From positions 62,001 through 126,000 of the forward strand of contig NZ_JAOTIF010000018.1 of assembly GCF_025628885.1 (NCBI RefSeq): a stretch of 64,000 bases of DNA, written 5' to 3'. Positions 43,701 through 51,473 of the stretch are shown here, piece after piece; within the stretch, counting starts at the first letter, position 1; each line of letters opens with the position of its first letter. The stretch is from Paraflavisolibacter caeni. GTDB lineage: Bacteria > Bacteroidota > Bacteroidia > Chitinophagales > Chitinophagaceae. Under the pieces are notes generated by a model. The model had not been told where the DNA came from and did no database searches. It was given only the letters and a program-made list of their open reading frames with translations. Made by a program: the position numbers and the translations under genes.

Positions 43701-44066
43701 ACGCGTGCTTACAGCGAAAGAAGACTGAAGCGCTCTCCGCTCCGCGACGTTGCTTCCATGTACTTTTCGTTCCATTATGTGGCTTATGAAGGCTTCTTAA
43801 AAAACACCCATATCCAGAAGGATGATGTTCAACAGATACTTCCCTTTGCAGGTTTATGGGCACACTACATGGGCGGGTTCTTTGTTAAGGCTTACCTGCA
43901 AACAGTTCAGGACAGCACATTTATTCCAAAAGAGAAAGAAGACCTGGAAATGTTGTTGCAGACTTATTTACTGGAAAAATCTTTACTTGAGTTAAACTAC
44001 AATATCAATAACAACCCGGATAAGATCATTGCACCCATACGGATTATCAAATCAATATTGGGATAG
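40743..44066 (+). CDS. treS: trehalose synthase fused to a degenerate maltokinase
   Basis: 1107 residues. The N-terminal half is a GH13 trehalose synthase (maltose/trehalose interconversion) with the catalytic triad intact: nucleophile D210 (GVDGFRLDAV), acid/base E252 (FLAEANMW) and D318 (RNHDELT). The C-terminal half has the shape of maltokinase (ATP + maltose to maltose 1-phosphate), for example SERRLKRSPLRDVASMYFSF. The usual catalytic loop H-G-D-Y-H-L-G-Q reads H-D-N-Y-H-L-R-K at 962-969, so the catalytic Asp is Asn964 and the metal-binding Gln is Lys969. The usual D-F-E-G-E-P is D981-F-G-G-N-P. The kinase is probably inactive. The gene runs opposite to its pectin-gene neighbours and is isolated. 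Confidence 0.92.
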   Translation: MAENTTVLDDKLHWYKDAVIYELHIKAFCDGNGDGIGDFTGLLQKLDYLQELGITAVWVLPFYPSPLRDDGYDIADYYSINPSYGNIADFKKFLSEAHNRNLKVITELVINHTSDQHPWFQRARTAPKYSPERDYYVWTDNPNQYKDVRIIFQDFETSNWTWDPVAQQYYWHRFFHHQPDLNYDNPMVQEEVFKIIDYWCAMGVDGFRLDAVPYLFEREGTNGENLPETHAFLKKLRAHMDQHFPGTAFLAEANMWPEDSASYFGDGDECHMNYHFPVMPRMFMALQREDRYPITDIFDQTPAIPETCQWAMFLRNHDELTLEMVTDEERDYMYKVYAKDPKARINLGIRHRLAPLMENSRRKIELMNSLLFSLPGTPVIYYGDEIGMGDNFYLGDRNGVRTPMQWSPDRNAGFSATNPQKLYLPVILDPAYHYESVNVETQRQNTSSLFWFMKRIINMRKKYKALSRGDMKFINVENPKVLAFTRTYGKETLLIISNLSKYSQPAELDIKEFKGYIPVEVISKNKFPIIKEESPYFFTLGPHSFLWFELEKVYSDAEHEEALVSLKIDQWEDLLKNSMVAELEENILPDYLRKVKWFKGIPANIRSTRIAYSAAVPLGQHNAFILLVEVSFESGLPEAYQIPVTFVKEPASKSIAESYPLAILSQIKVGEEEGLLCDALYTTEFQQVLFTRMAEAQNIKFERSEIKFYGREAMKKLIEDAPEVPSKIHNSEITHTAITYGNCFILQMYRKIDRGLNPDAEITRYLTEVAKFKHIPPFVGAIEWSAYRDPSRDFVVLGMMQELIENHGDGYSFMLERINNYIERILARDRSTLAFQKKGSLTDPISFDQIPEDRKEFIGGTAADQARWIGERTGELHLALTSHTGLKEFAPEEFSLHYQRSLFASMQSLVRETYQSLSRNLKRLPEHIKGEAEEIFARRDDVLNKLKRIYARKLDVVKIRIHDNYHLRKILLSGRDLSINDFGGNPTRAYSERRLKRSPLRDVASMYFSFHYVAYEGFLKNTHIQKDDVQQILPFAGLWAHYMGGFFVKAYLQTVQDSTFIPKEKEDLEMLLQTYLLEKSLLELNYNINNNPDKIIAPIRIIKSILG

Positions 44067-44071
44067 CGAGG

Positions 44072-44132
44072 AATGAATAATGAGTGAGCAGTAATGAGTG
44101 AGTTACTCATTACTGCTCACTCATTATTCATT
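44072..44132. repeat. 28-bp perfect inverted repeat, 5-base loop
   Basis: Arms 44072-44099 and 44105-44132 are perfect reverse complements. They fill nearly all of the 64-bp gap between the convergent treS-mak and rhamnogalacturonan acetylesterase genes; the right arm reaches into the acetylesterase stop codon. It may be a bidirectional terminator. The arms are made of TGAGTGA and AATGA words, like other repeats in this part of the window. Confidence 0.85.
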
Positions 44133-44913
44133 ATTTCATATACTTCTTCAAGTCTAATCCATTTATCTTTTTTAACTGCTCAACTACAATTGCGACATTC
44201 ATCTTAGCACCTGCTTCACCAGTGTGCGTATGGTCGCCATGAAACAAAGGAGCTACTTTTTCGCTGCCCATTTTATCATACTCATCAGCAATGAGGTTGT
44301 TCAGATCAATAAAGTAAGCGCCTTCTGATTGAGCCACTTCCTGGGCCCATTTGCCATAGTCACCAGATGCTCTTTTCACTTTACTTCCCTCCCATTGGTT
44401 CCTTGGAATCAAAGAACAAACAATGGGAGTGGCCCCTTTGGATTTCGCATCATTGATATACTTACGCATGTACCAACCGTAACTATATACCACTTCCTGC
44501 TTTTTTGTAATAGGATTGTAAATCTCTTTCGACTCTGTGTCAATACCTTTAATAGTACCGCGGGCGCGGGCTGTATCATCCAGCGGGCCAGAATCGTTGT
44601 GTCCAAATTGCATGATTACATAATCTCCCTTTTTAAGGTTGGCCATGATCTTATCCCAACGTCCTTCCGTAATGAATGTGCGGCTGCTGCGGCCACCCAT
44701 AGCAAGGTTTTGCACACTGATCCTTGTAGTATCGAAGTATTGGGCCATAAAGCTGCCCCAACCCCATTGTCCATTGCTACCTGTGCCAGCTCCGTTGCGA
44801 ACTGTTGAATCGCCAATGATATACAGTGTTGGCTTTGGCTTTAACATCAAGACCGTGAAAGAGGTCAGAGCTATAAAAGCTATTACTAATAAGGGTTTGA
44901 CAAACTTGCTCAT
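44131..44913 (-). CDS. rhamnogalacturonan acetylesterase (SGNH/GDSL, CE12-type)
   Basis: 260 residues with an N-terminal signal or membrane anchor (FVKPLLVIAFIALTSFTVLML). The SGNH hydrolase blocks: block I IIGDSTVRNG (catalytic Ser36), block II GGRSSRTF with conserved Gly, block III MQFGHNDSGP (Asn), and block V DHTHTGEAG with the Asp/His pair. Such enzymes remove acetyl groups from galacturonate residues in the rhamnogalacturonan I backbone, opening it to lyases. Its start overlaps the stop of the lyase gene by four bases, so they are translationally coupled. Confidence 0.92.
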   Translation of the reverse strand: MSKFVKPLLVIAFIALTSFTVLMLKPKPTLYIIGDSTVRNGAGTGSNGQWGWGSFMAQYFDTTRISVQNLAMGGRSSRTFITEGRWDKIMANLKKGDYVIMQFGHNDSGPLDDTARARGTIKGIDTESKEIYNPITKKQEVVYSYGWYMRKYINDAKSKGATPIVCSLIPRNQWEGSKVKRASGDYGKWAQEVAQSEGAYFIDLNNLIADEYDKMGSEKVAPLFHGDHTHTGEAGAKMNVAIVVEQLKKINGLDLKKYMK

Positions 44914-46859
44914 TTAGTTGTTGCTGTTTTTGTTAGTGATTTATTTGACTGATTAAAGCTGATATTGGGTTTAGGTGCTTTCTTCATGCCTGCCCCTAAA
45001 TAAAACCCGGTATGCGGCGGCTGGTTGTAGGAAACATTCTGCCAGGCAATACTTAAGCGGTACTGAGGGTCGTGCATCAATGTGTAAAACTTATGGGTGG
45101 AAGGAATGGTGGTTGTGTAGATGCGCAGCTCTTTATTGTCCTTCGTCCTCCAGATCACCTCTTCGCGCCAGTCACCGAACAAGTCAGCAGACAGGCAGGG
45201 TGTGGCTTTAGTACCATTATTGGATGCACATTCCTCAGCCGTGAGCAAACGGTTGGTGGTTTGTGAATTCCAATTCCATTTATCAATATGATTGCCATCA
45301 AGCAACTCTCTTGTCAGGTCGTCATCCCACCAGATCACGAAGTTGGTAGAAGAAGGTGTTTGCGCTGAAATAGTTCTACCCTTTGCATCACGCAATCCTC
45401 CTGGTCCACCCCAGTTTTCAAAACCTTCATGTGTAGGATCTATATCAGCTGCAACACCGCGGCCCACATCCACACCGGGGGCTAAGGAGAACAATATTTT
45501 ACCGGTCCTGGCATCAAACTGCGCTACGCCAGGTGTATGTAAAGCTTCTGTCTTTTCTTCCGTTTCATGAATCCCAAACACTTCCAAACCGGGATGAGCA
45601 GGATCCAAATCGCTCACATGAATAGCATCTCCATGACGCAATCCTGTTGTGTACAAACCTTTGCCATCATCATCAACAGTCATCGCACCAATACAGATTT
45701 CGTCTTTGCCGTCTTCATCCATATCAGCAACTGTGAGGTTGTGATTGCCCATGCCAGAATAAGGATTGTTAGCGTCTTTCGAATCAAACACCCAACGCTG
45801 GGTCAGTTGACCATTCCGCCAGTCCCAGGCTGCTAACACAGAACGTCCATACCAACCACGCACCATTACAGCACTGGGCAATTTGCCATCCAGGTAAGCC
45901 ACACAGGCAGTAAAGCGATCTGAACGGCTGGCTGAATTGTCATTGCCGCCATTGCCACCTATGCCTCCCCAACCATCCAGTGGATAGCGGGTAGGAACAT
46001 ATTCTGCAGAAGCCATGGCTTCACCGGTCATGCCATTGAATACAGTCAGGTATTCGAGACCATTGGCAACCTTACCATACATGGCTCCTTTGGAATCACC
46101 ATAAGTGCGCCAGTCTTTAGAAGAATCACCAACCATCTTTCCTGTACCATCGATTGTTCCATCAGCCGTCTTGCAGATCATCTCCGCTTTGCCATCACCA
46201 TCAAAATCATAGACTAAGAACTGTGTGTAGGCAGCCCCTGAACGCACGTTCTTTCCAAGGTTGATACGCCACAGCAATGTGCCATTCATTTTGTAAGCAT
46301 CAATGATCTGCGGACCAGTAAAACCTGTCTGTGGCGGATTCCTGCTATTAGAGGGATCCCACTTTACAATGATCTCGTATTCTCCATCACCATCCAGGTC
46401 ACCAACCGACGCATCATTGGCAGTGTAGGTGTATTTGCTGCCCGTTACTTCACCTGCCGGAGGTGGTTGAATGGGAACAGACAAATATTGTTGCGCAGGA
46501 GCATTGGCCTTTACGATGAAAGCATTACTCTTAGCTTGTTCCTTGTTTTTTACTATGGGTTTTACAAAGTAGCTATTTTCCAGAGAGAGGTTGGCACTAC
46601 TGTCGATGAAGTTTGTATTGTTAGTAATTGGCTTATTATTCAGCTTTACTGTATTACCATTGGCCGATCGGTAAAGGTCAAACGCAGTTTCTCCTGGTTC
46701 TGATGCCAGCAAGCGCCAGCCAACATAAACTTTACCATTGTCTTGCCTGACAGCTATGAGTCCACGGCTCAAGTTCTCCATGAGACGCTGCGCTTGAACA
46801 CTGTTTGTATTCAAAAGCACAAACGCGAGGAATGGAAATGATAGCTTACATAATTTCAT
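44910..46859 (-). CDS. rhamnogalacturonan lyase, PL11 family, copy 1
   Basis: 649 residues with a signal peptide (FLAFVLLNTNSVQAQ). PL11 signatures: RLMENLSRGLIAVRQDNGKV, repeated Ca-binding D-x-D-G-D-x-E loops (VGDLDGDGEYEI, YDFDGDGKAEM, ADMDEDGKDEI), LFGDWREEV, and PHTGFYLGAGM at the C-terminus. The enzyme cuts the rhamnogalacturonan I backbone by beta-elimination. It is close in layout to the copy at 47421-49346, with conserved RIYTTTIPSTHKFYTLMHD. Stop/start overlap with the acetylesterase gene indicates one operon. Confidence 0.94.
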   Translation of the reverse strand: MKLCKLSFPFLAFVLLNTNSVQAQRLMENLSRGLIAVRQDNGKVYVGWRLLASEPGETAFDLYRSANGNTVKLNNKPITNNTNFIDSSANLSLENSYFVKPIVKNKEQAKSNAFIVKANAPAQQYLSVPIQPPPAGEVTGSKYTYTANDASVGDLDGDGEYEIIVKWDPSNSRNPPQTGFTGPQIIDAYKMNGTLLWRINLGKNVRSGAAYTQFLVYDFDGDGKAEMICKTADGTIDGTGKMVGDSSKDWRTYGDSKGAMYGKVANGLEYLTVFNGMTGEAMASAEYVPTRYPLDGWGGIGGNGGNDNSASRSDRFTACVAYLDGKLPSAVMVRGWYGRSVLAAWDWRNGQLTQRWVFDSKDANNPYSGMGNHNLTVADMDEDGKDEICIGAMTVDDDGKGLYTTGLRHGDAIHVSDLDPAHPGLEVFGIHETEEKTEALHTPGVAQFDARTGKILFSLAPGVDVGRGVAADIDPTHEGFENWGGPGGLRDAKGRTISAQTPSSTNFVIWWDDDLTRELLDGNHIDKWNWNSQTTNRLLTAEECASNNGTKATPCLSADLFGDWREEVIWRTKDNKELRIYTTTIPSTHKFYTLMHDPQYRLSIAWQNVSYNQPPHTGFYLGAGMKKAPKPNISFNQSNKSLTKTATTK

Positions 46860-46873
46860 TTGAAATTCTTTAT

Positions 46874-47374
46874 TTACTCTCTTGTTTTTCTGTCAACGTA
46901 TTTCAATAAATCGGGTATCCTGCTTGCTCCATGCATTGATTGTATACAGTTTGCCGCTTCATCCACATCCATACCCATTGCTGTCACATATAATGGTCGT
47001 TCACTCTTCCCGCGGTATACCTCTCTTACATATTTTGAAACTCCTTTGAAACTTCTTTTTGCTACACCGATCACAGGGATCCTCTTCTCCAGCACTTCAA
47101 ATAAATGCCCTCCTAATCCATAGGTACCCTCATCATCTAAAACCGTATAGCCGTCAATCACAATCACATCTTTGTTTTGAAGACTCAGCTTCTCGAACAG
47201 TTTTATTATGCAGGGTAGTTCTCTCTTATAAAACGCGCCGGGTGTATATGCCTCAACGCCATCCACCATTGCTATATAAGTTTGCAGTGGTTCAGCATCG
47301 CTCCAACTGGCAAACTCTATCCCTACAGCTTTGGCTCTATGATCAAGATAGTATACATCAACGGCGATCTTCAT
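46874..47374 (-). CDS. endonuclease V homologue
   Basis: 166 residues, taking the ATG at 47374 (MKIAVDVYYLD); a TTG at 47380 would add two residues. Metal-binding acidic residues correspond to D6 (AVDVYY), E52 (YKREL) and D74 (VIDGY), with the expected YTPGAFYKRELP and PVIGVAKRSFKG segments. EndoV cleaves DNA or RNA next to inosine. Compared with typical enzymes (225 residues) it is shortened and several usual motifs differ (for example YTPG instead of YIPG, and a DDEGTYGLGGHL stretch). The start codon abuts a tandem repeat. It is lodged between two rhamnogalacturonan lyase genes and is unrelated to them. Confidence 0.8.
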   Translation of the reverse strand: MKIAVDVYYLDHRAKAVGIEFASWSDAEPLQTYIAMVDGVEAYTPGAFYKRELPCIIKLFEKLSLQNKDVIVIDGYTVLDDEGTYGLGGHLFEVLEKRIPVIGVAKRSFKGVSKYVREVYRGKSERPLYVTAMGMDVDEAANCIQSMHGASRIPDLLKYVDRKTRE

Positions 47375-47377
47375 GGT

Positions 47378-47414
47378 CAATAGTGAATGGTCAATAGTGA
47401 ATGGTGAATGGTGA
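47378..47414. repeat. tandem word repeat at the endonuclease V start
   Basis: Direct repeats of GGTCAATAGTGAAT followed by GGTGAAT. On the minus strand they read CACCATTCACCATTCACTAT and so on, finishing TTGACC just before the endonuclease V ATG. The leader of this gene is thus composed entirely of repeated words. Confidence 0.65.
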
Positions 47415-47420
47415 AATTCA

Positions 47421-49346
47421 TCACTTATTACTTCCCTTCATGATAGCCACACCATTGTTTTGCTTTGGCTGAATCAATACAATGTTGGGTTTTGGTGGCT
47501 TATTCATGCCTTCTCCCATAAAGAAGCTAGTATGCGGCGGTTGGTTGTATGCAACGTTTTGCCAGGCAATACTCAAGCGGTATTGAGGGTTGTGCATGAG
47601 CGTATAGAAGCGGTGCTGTGTTGGAATTGAAGTAGTGAAAATGCGCAGCTCTTTAGCATCAGCTGTGCGGTAAATCACTTCTTCCCTCCAGTCGCCTAAA
47701 ATATCTGCAGATAAAACAGGATTTGATTTTGTACCGTTGTTGTGCAAACAATTGTACTGGCGTGCCTGCAGCAGGTTTTGTGTTTTGCTGTTCACATAAT
47801 CCCATTTGTCAATCGTAGTTCCATTCAGTATTTCACTGAGCACATCACCATCCCAGAAAATGCCCATATTACACGCAGGAGTCTTATCTGCAATCTTGTT
47901 CCCTTTTGCGTCAAACATACCAGTAATACCGGCACCAGCAACCCAGCATTCATAGCCGGGGTAACGAGGGTCGATATCCAGAGCCAAACCCCTGCCCGGG
48001 CCTTCGCCATCTTCACCAGCCTTTACGGATGCTTTCTTCCAGATGATTTCACCAGTCCTGGCATCACGAAAAGAAGCACCTGCATCATCAAAACGTTCTT
48101 GTATATCAAAGACCTCCATGCCGGGGCGTTGTGGGTCCAGGTCGGAGACGTGCAATGCATCACCATGGCCAAGCCCAGTTGAATACAGCCCTTTGCCATT
48201 ATCGTCGATGGCCATGGCGCCAAATATGATCTCGTCTTTACCATCACCATCTACATCTGTAACCGTCAGGTTATGATTGCCCTGCCCGCGGTAAGCGCGA
48301 TTCTTACCCGAGCTGTCATCACTATCAAATGTCCAGAGGTGGGATAATTTACCATTGCGGAAGTTCCAGGCAGCCAGTACTGAACGGGTGTAATACCCTC
48401 TTGTCATTACGAGGCTAGGTGTTTTGCCATCGAGGTAAGCGATCGCTGCCAGAAAGCGGTCCACGCGGTTGCCATAGCCATCACCCCAAACTTCTTTGAG
48501 TTGCTCTGTTGATGGGTTCAATTCTGAAGGGTGGCGAGGAGGGATAAAGCTTGTTGTAGATAAAGCAGCCCCGGTCAGGCCATCAAATACAGTAAGATAT
48601 TCAGGACCTGCTAAAATATAACCACGCTCGTTGCGCCAGTCTTTAGTGGAATCGCCTATTACATTACCTTTTCCATCTATAGTGCCATCTGCAGTTTTCA
48701 TGGCTACTTCTGCCCTGCCGTCACCGTCCAGGTCATACACCATGAACTGGGTGTAGTGAGCGCCTTCGCGAATGTTTTTGCCAAGGTTGATGGTCCAGAG
48801 TAAAGTACCATCCAGTTTATAGGCCTGGAAAATGGGAGCATCCGTGATACCCGCCTGGCTATTGTCGCGGCCCTTACCGGCCTGGTGCAATACGATCTCA
48901 TATTCACCATCGCCATCCAGATCGCCAACCGAACCATCATTGGGGGCATAGCCTGCAGGTGTTTGCAATGGTATAGAGAAATATGGCTGGTTGCCTTCCT
49001 TTAAAGCAAAAGGTTTGCTGGCAGTGCCTTCTTTTCCTTTTACAACTGTCTTTACAAAGTAGGCATATTGATGCGAAGTATCGGCAGTAAGATCTCTAAA
49101 ACTCGTAGTAGTGCGTATGGATTGTTTGTTCAGTTTCTCTGCCTTTCCATTGCTTGAAGCCCTATATACATTGAAGGCAAGATCCTCTGGTTCAGTACCC
49201 AGTTGACGCCAGCTGACAAATACTTTTCCTTCACTATCGCGGACAGCAACCACGCCGCGGTCAAGGTTTTCCATTTGGCGCTGGGAAAATACGGTTAATG
49301 AGGTGAGGGTCAAAAAAGAGAGGCTGAGTAGAATTGATTTTTTCAT
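47421..49346 (-). CDS. rhamnogalacturonan lyase, PL11 family, copy 2
   Basis: 641 residues from the ATG at 49346 (MKKSILLSLSFLTLTSLTVF); a further start at 49358 adds four residues. PL11 signs: RQMENLDRGVVAVRDSEGKV, Ca-binding loops VGDLDGDGEYEIV, YDLDGDGRAEVAM, TDVDGDGKDEIIFG, and ILGDWREEVIYRTADAKE, PHTSFFMGEGM at the end. It shares gene order and layout with copy 1, but the two have diverged. Two lyases of this type in one locus usually differ in endo/exo action or polymer length. Its products would feed uptake genes not seen in the window. Confidence 0.94.
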   Translation of the reverse strand: MKKSILLSLSFLTLTSLTVFSQRQMENLDRGVVAVRDSEGKVFVSWRQLGTEPEDLAFNVYRASSNGKAEKLNKQSIRTTTSFRDLTADTSHQYAYFVKTVVKGKEGTASKPFALKEGNQPYFSIPLQTPAGYAPNDGSVGDLDGDGEYEIVLHQAGKGRDNSQAGITDAPIFQAYKLDGTLLWTINLGKNIREGAHYTQFMVYDLDGDGRAEVAMKTADGTIDGKGNVIGDSTKDWRNERGYILAGPEYLTVFDGLTGAALSTTSFIPPRHPSELNPSTEQLKEVWGDGYGNRVDRFLAAIAYLDGKTPSLVMTRGYYTRSVLAAWNFRNGKLSHLWTFDSDDSSGKNRAYRGQGNHNLTVTDVDGDGKDEIIFGAMAIDDNGKGLYSTGLGHGDALHVSDLDPQRPGMEVFDIQERFDDAGASFRDARTGEIIWKKASVKAGEDGEGPGRGLALDIDPRYPGYECWVAGAGITGMFDAKGNKIADKTPACNMGIFWDGDVLSEILNGTTIDKWDYVNSKTQNLLQARQYNCLHNNGTKSNPVLSADILGDWREEVIYRTADAKELRIFTTSIPTQHRFYTLMHNPQYRLSIAWQNVAYNQPPHTSFFMGEGMNKPPKPNIVLIQPKQNNGVAIMKGSNK

Positions 49347-49398
49347 GATGATAAACAAATCGATTTAAAAATGATTTCGATTAGAGGAAAGATCTGTG

Positions 49399-49443
49399 AT
49401 GAATGATGAGTAAACAGAATAAATACGAGCACTCATCATTCAT
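49399..49443. repeat. hairpin after the GH28 gene
   Basis: ATGAATGATGAGT (49399-49411) pairs perfectly with ACTCATCATTCAT (49431-49443) around a 19-base loop. It lies between the GH28 stop and the PL11 copy 2 start and shares words with the repeat at 44072. A terminator or mRNA end structure is likely. Confidence 0.7.
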
Positions 49444-49459
49444 TACTGATCATTCATTT

Positions 49460-50872
49460 CTATAAGCTGACGCCGTTTGAGTTCTTTACACTTACAGTGC
49501 TGTTGTCTTTTGATTTGATATTAACCTGCTTCAATGTCCATTGTTGAGCATAGATAATATCACCTGCAGCAGCCGCATTGATGTCTACTTTAGAGAAGTT
49601 GAAGTTCTGCAAAGGAGATTGTTCCAGTCCACTAGCATTGATAGCTTTCTTAGCCTGTGCCACTTTTACATTTGAAACATAAATGTCTTTGAACTTCGGA
49701 ATGCCTTTCTCTGCCGGTTCCACTTTTTGCAACATGGTTTTCCAGTGTGAAGGCAGCGTTTCATAAGTATATCCTTCAGGCAATTTGGAATAACTGTAAG
49801 TAGGATTCCAGTTCATGGTGTACATGAAAGCATTGCCTACGCTGTCCATTACTACATTCCTGAAATAGATGTCCTCTACCACACCGCCACGGGTTGTAGC
49901 TGATTTAATATGAAAGCCGTTACCGGTACCTTTAGCAACCAGATCTTCAGCCAATACATGCCGGATACCACCTGAGGTCTCACTACCCAGTGTCAGCAAA
50001 CCACCACCTTTGCGGGCAACAGATTTGCGGATCACTACATACTCGGTTGGACGATTCACACGAAGGCCATCCCAGTCGCGACCAGATTTAAGGCAAAAGT
50101 CATCATCATTGCAATCAATATCGCAGTTTTGAACCAGCACCCAGGAGGAAGAATCTACATCCACACCATCAGTGCTGGGACCGTGACCATCTTCATTGTT
50201 GCGGATGGTAACGCCATCTACAGTAACGTGGTCAGAGTACAGAACCTGTACGGTCCAGAAGCCAGCGTTGGAGAAGGTCAAACCTTTCAAAGTAACATCA
50301 GAAGAGGATTGTACCAGGAAGGTACGTACGCGCTTGGCGTCATAGTCTACGATCCAGCGCAGCCCCTTAGCTTCATATTCCTTACGCATTGCCCAGTATT
50401 TATCCCAACAGAATTTGCCTTGTGCGTTTACTTTACCTTCGCCACTCACTGCCACATTCTTTTGATCAACGATGTTGATGAGGGCTGCAGGCCACTTCAT
50501 TTCGATACCAGCAATGCGTGTATCCATTTCAGGATAATCTGCAAAATCCTGGCTGCCTTTAATGAGTACTCCTTTATCTATTTTCAGGTGCACACCGCTC
50601 TTGATGAATATAGAACCCATGAGGTATTCACCAGGCTTGAAAGAAACAACACCGCCACCATTGCTGGCACAGGCGTCAATAGCAGCCTGAATGGCTTTGG
50701 TAGTAACTGTTTTGCCATCACTAACGGCTCCATAGTTATTTACCCAGTATACTTTTTTAGAAGAAGGCTTTTTCCTTGCTCCTACCTTTTTCGTCCAGTC
50801 CAGATTTGGCTTTTGAGCAAAAGAAGGAGCAATGGTTAGCAACAGGAAGCTGGCAAACAAGATAGCTTTCAT
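49460..50872 (-). CDS. glycoside hydrolase family 28 (polygalacturonase-type)
   Basis: 470 residues with a signal peptide (LFASFLLLTIAPSFAQKPN). Right-handed parallel beta-helix motifs: WVNNYGAVSDGKTVTTKAIQ, IDACASNGGGVVSFKPGEY, GVDVDSSSWVLVQNCDIDCN, DDDFCLKSGRDWDG and TLGSETSGGIRHV. The acidic residues in the D-V-D and N-D-D-D segments and the conserved His after GGIR match GH28 catalytic features. It attacks galacturonate linkages in pectin, either homogalacturonan or rhamnogalacturonan. It is the likely first gene of the minus-strand group, followed downstream by PL11 copy 2. Confidence 0.93.
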   Translation of the reverse strand: MKAILFASFLLLTIAPSFAQKPNLDWTKKVGARKKPSSKKVYWVNNYGAVSDGKTVTTKAIQAAIDACASNGGGVVSFKPGEYLMGSIFIKSGVHLKIDKGVLIKGSQDFADYPEMDTRIAGIEMKWPAALINIVDQKNVAVSGEGKVNAQGKFCWDKYWAMRKEYEAKGLRWIVDYDAKRVRTFLVQSSSDVTLKGLTFSNAGFWTVQVLYSDHVTVDGVTIRNNEDGHGPSTDGVDVDSSSWVLVQNCDIDCNDDDFCLKSGRDWDGLRVNRPTEYVVIRKSVARKGGGLLTLGSETSGGIRHVLAEDLVAKGTGNGFHIKSATTRGGVVEDIYFRNVVMDSVGNAFMYTMNWNPTYSYSKLPEGYTYETLPSHWKTMLQKVEPAEKGIPKFKDIYVSNVKVAQAKKAINASGLEQSPLQNFNFSKVDINAAAAGDIIYAQQWTLKQVNIKSKDNSTVSVKNSNGVSL

Positions 50873-51108
50873 GAGTCAAGGTTATTTGAATGGGGAAAGG
50901 TAAGGCTGGCAAGGTTGATAGCTATCCTGAGGCATCCTGTTAATTAATGTTAAGGGATTTTGGAGTTTGGAGTTGGGGTGGGCAAAACTTGGAAGGTGGG
51001 GGCTGGTTTTGTATCTTTAGGCACAGCCCTGTTGCCTCCGTTCAGGGCATTGAAGGCGTTCTGCCAGCAGGTTGTTTTCCCCTTATTTAGGAGCATTTGC
51101 TCAATTCA

Positions 51109-51172
51109 GATCGAAGCATAGTCGAAGGATAGTCGAAGGATGGTCGAAGGATGATCGAAGGATGGTCGAGGT
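51109..51172. repeat. 11-bp tandem repeat, RGTCGAAGGAT unit
   Basis: Units begin at 51109, 51120, 51131, 51142, 51153 and 51164: GATCGAAGCAT, AGTCGAAGGAT (twice), GGTCGAAGGAT, GATCGAAGGAT and a partial GGTCGAGGT. The unit is not a multiple of three, so it is unlikely to be coding. Confidence 0.8.
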
Positions 51173-51299
51173 AACATCGGCTTAGATACGCTTAAAGTAT
51201 ACTTATGGTACGGCTTAGCTATGGAGTAGGCATACAGTCAGCATGGAGTAAGTGGAGGGAATGGAGGGATGCTGTTGGAATACTCTATCCCTACTTTAA

Positions 51300-51343
51300 G
51301 TATACTGAAGGTATACTGAATCTATACTGAATCTACGAAGGAT
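51300..51343. repeat. 11-bp tandem repeat, GTATACTGAAT unit
   Basis: Units at 51300 (GTATACTGAAG), 51311 (GTATACTGAAT), 51322 (CTATACTGAAT) and 51333 (CTACGAAGGAT). The last unit blends into the CGAAGGAT word of the tract at 51109, linking the two. The same 11-bp spacing suggests a common origin or role. Confidence 0.75.
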
Positions 51344-51414
51344 ACATGGATTAACATGGAGTAGAATGGAGAGGAAAAGGATGTAGTGGATGCTGATTGG
51401 AACTGAATTATAGC

Positions 51415-51447
51415 AAAAAAGCACAGGCAAAACACCTGTGCTTTTTT
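51415..51447 (-). terminator. terminator of the GH43 gene
   Basis: Stem AAAAAAGCACAGG with its complement, 7-base loop, and T-runs in both directions. It sits just after the minus-strand gene at 51474-52427. Confidence 0.9.
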
Positions 51448-51473
51448 GAATTTGGTTATACGTGAAACAACAG

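Larger units (their letters stand above)
50873..51414. other. intergenic region with 11-bp-period tracts
   Basis: About 540 bp between GH28 and GH43 with no supportable gene. It contains tandem tracts with an 11-bp period (listed below), stretches of TGGAGGGA-type words, and a palindromic AAGTATACTT near 51197. No coding frame is convincing. Confidence 0.6.

Noticed and set aside
47375-47380. TTG start for endonuclease V at 47380
   Set aside because: The ATG at 47374 follows only two codons later and gives the family-like MKIAVD start; the TTG lies within the repeat.
51109-51343. CRISPR array
   Set aside because: The units are 11 bp with no spacers of constant length and no cas genes are present.
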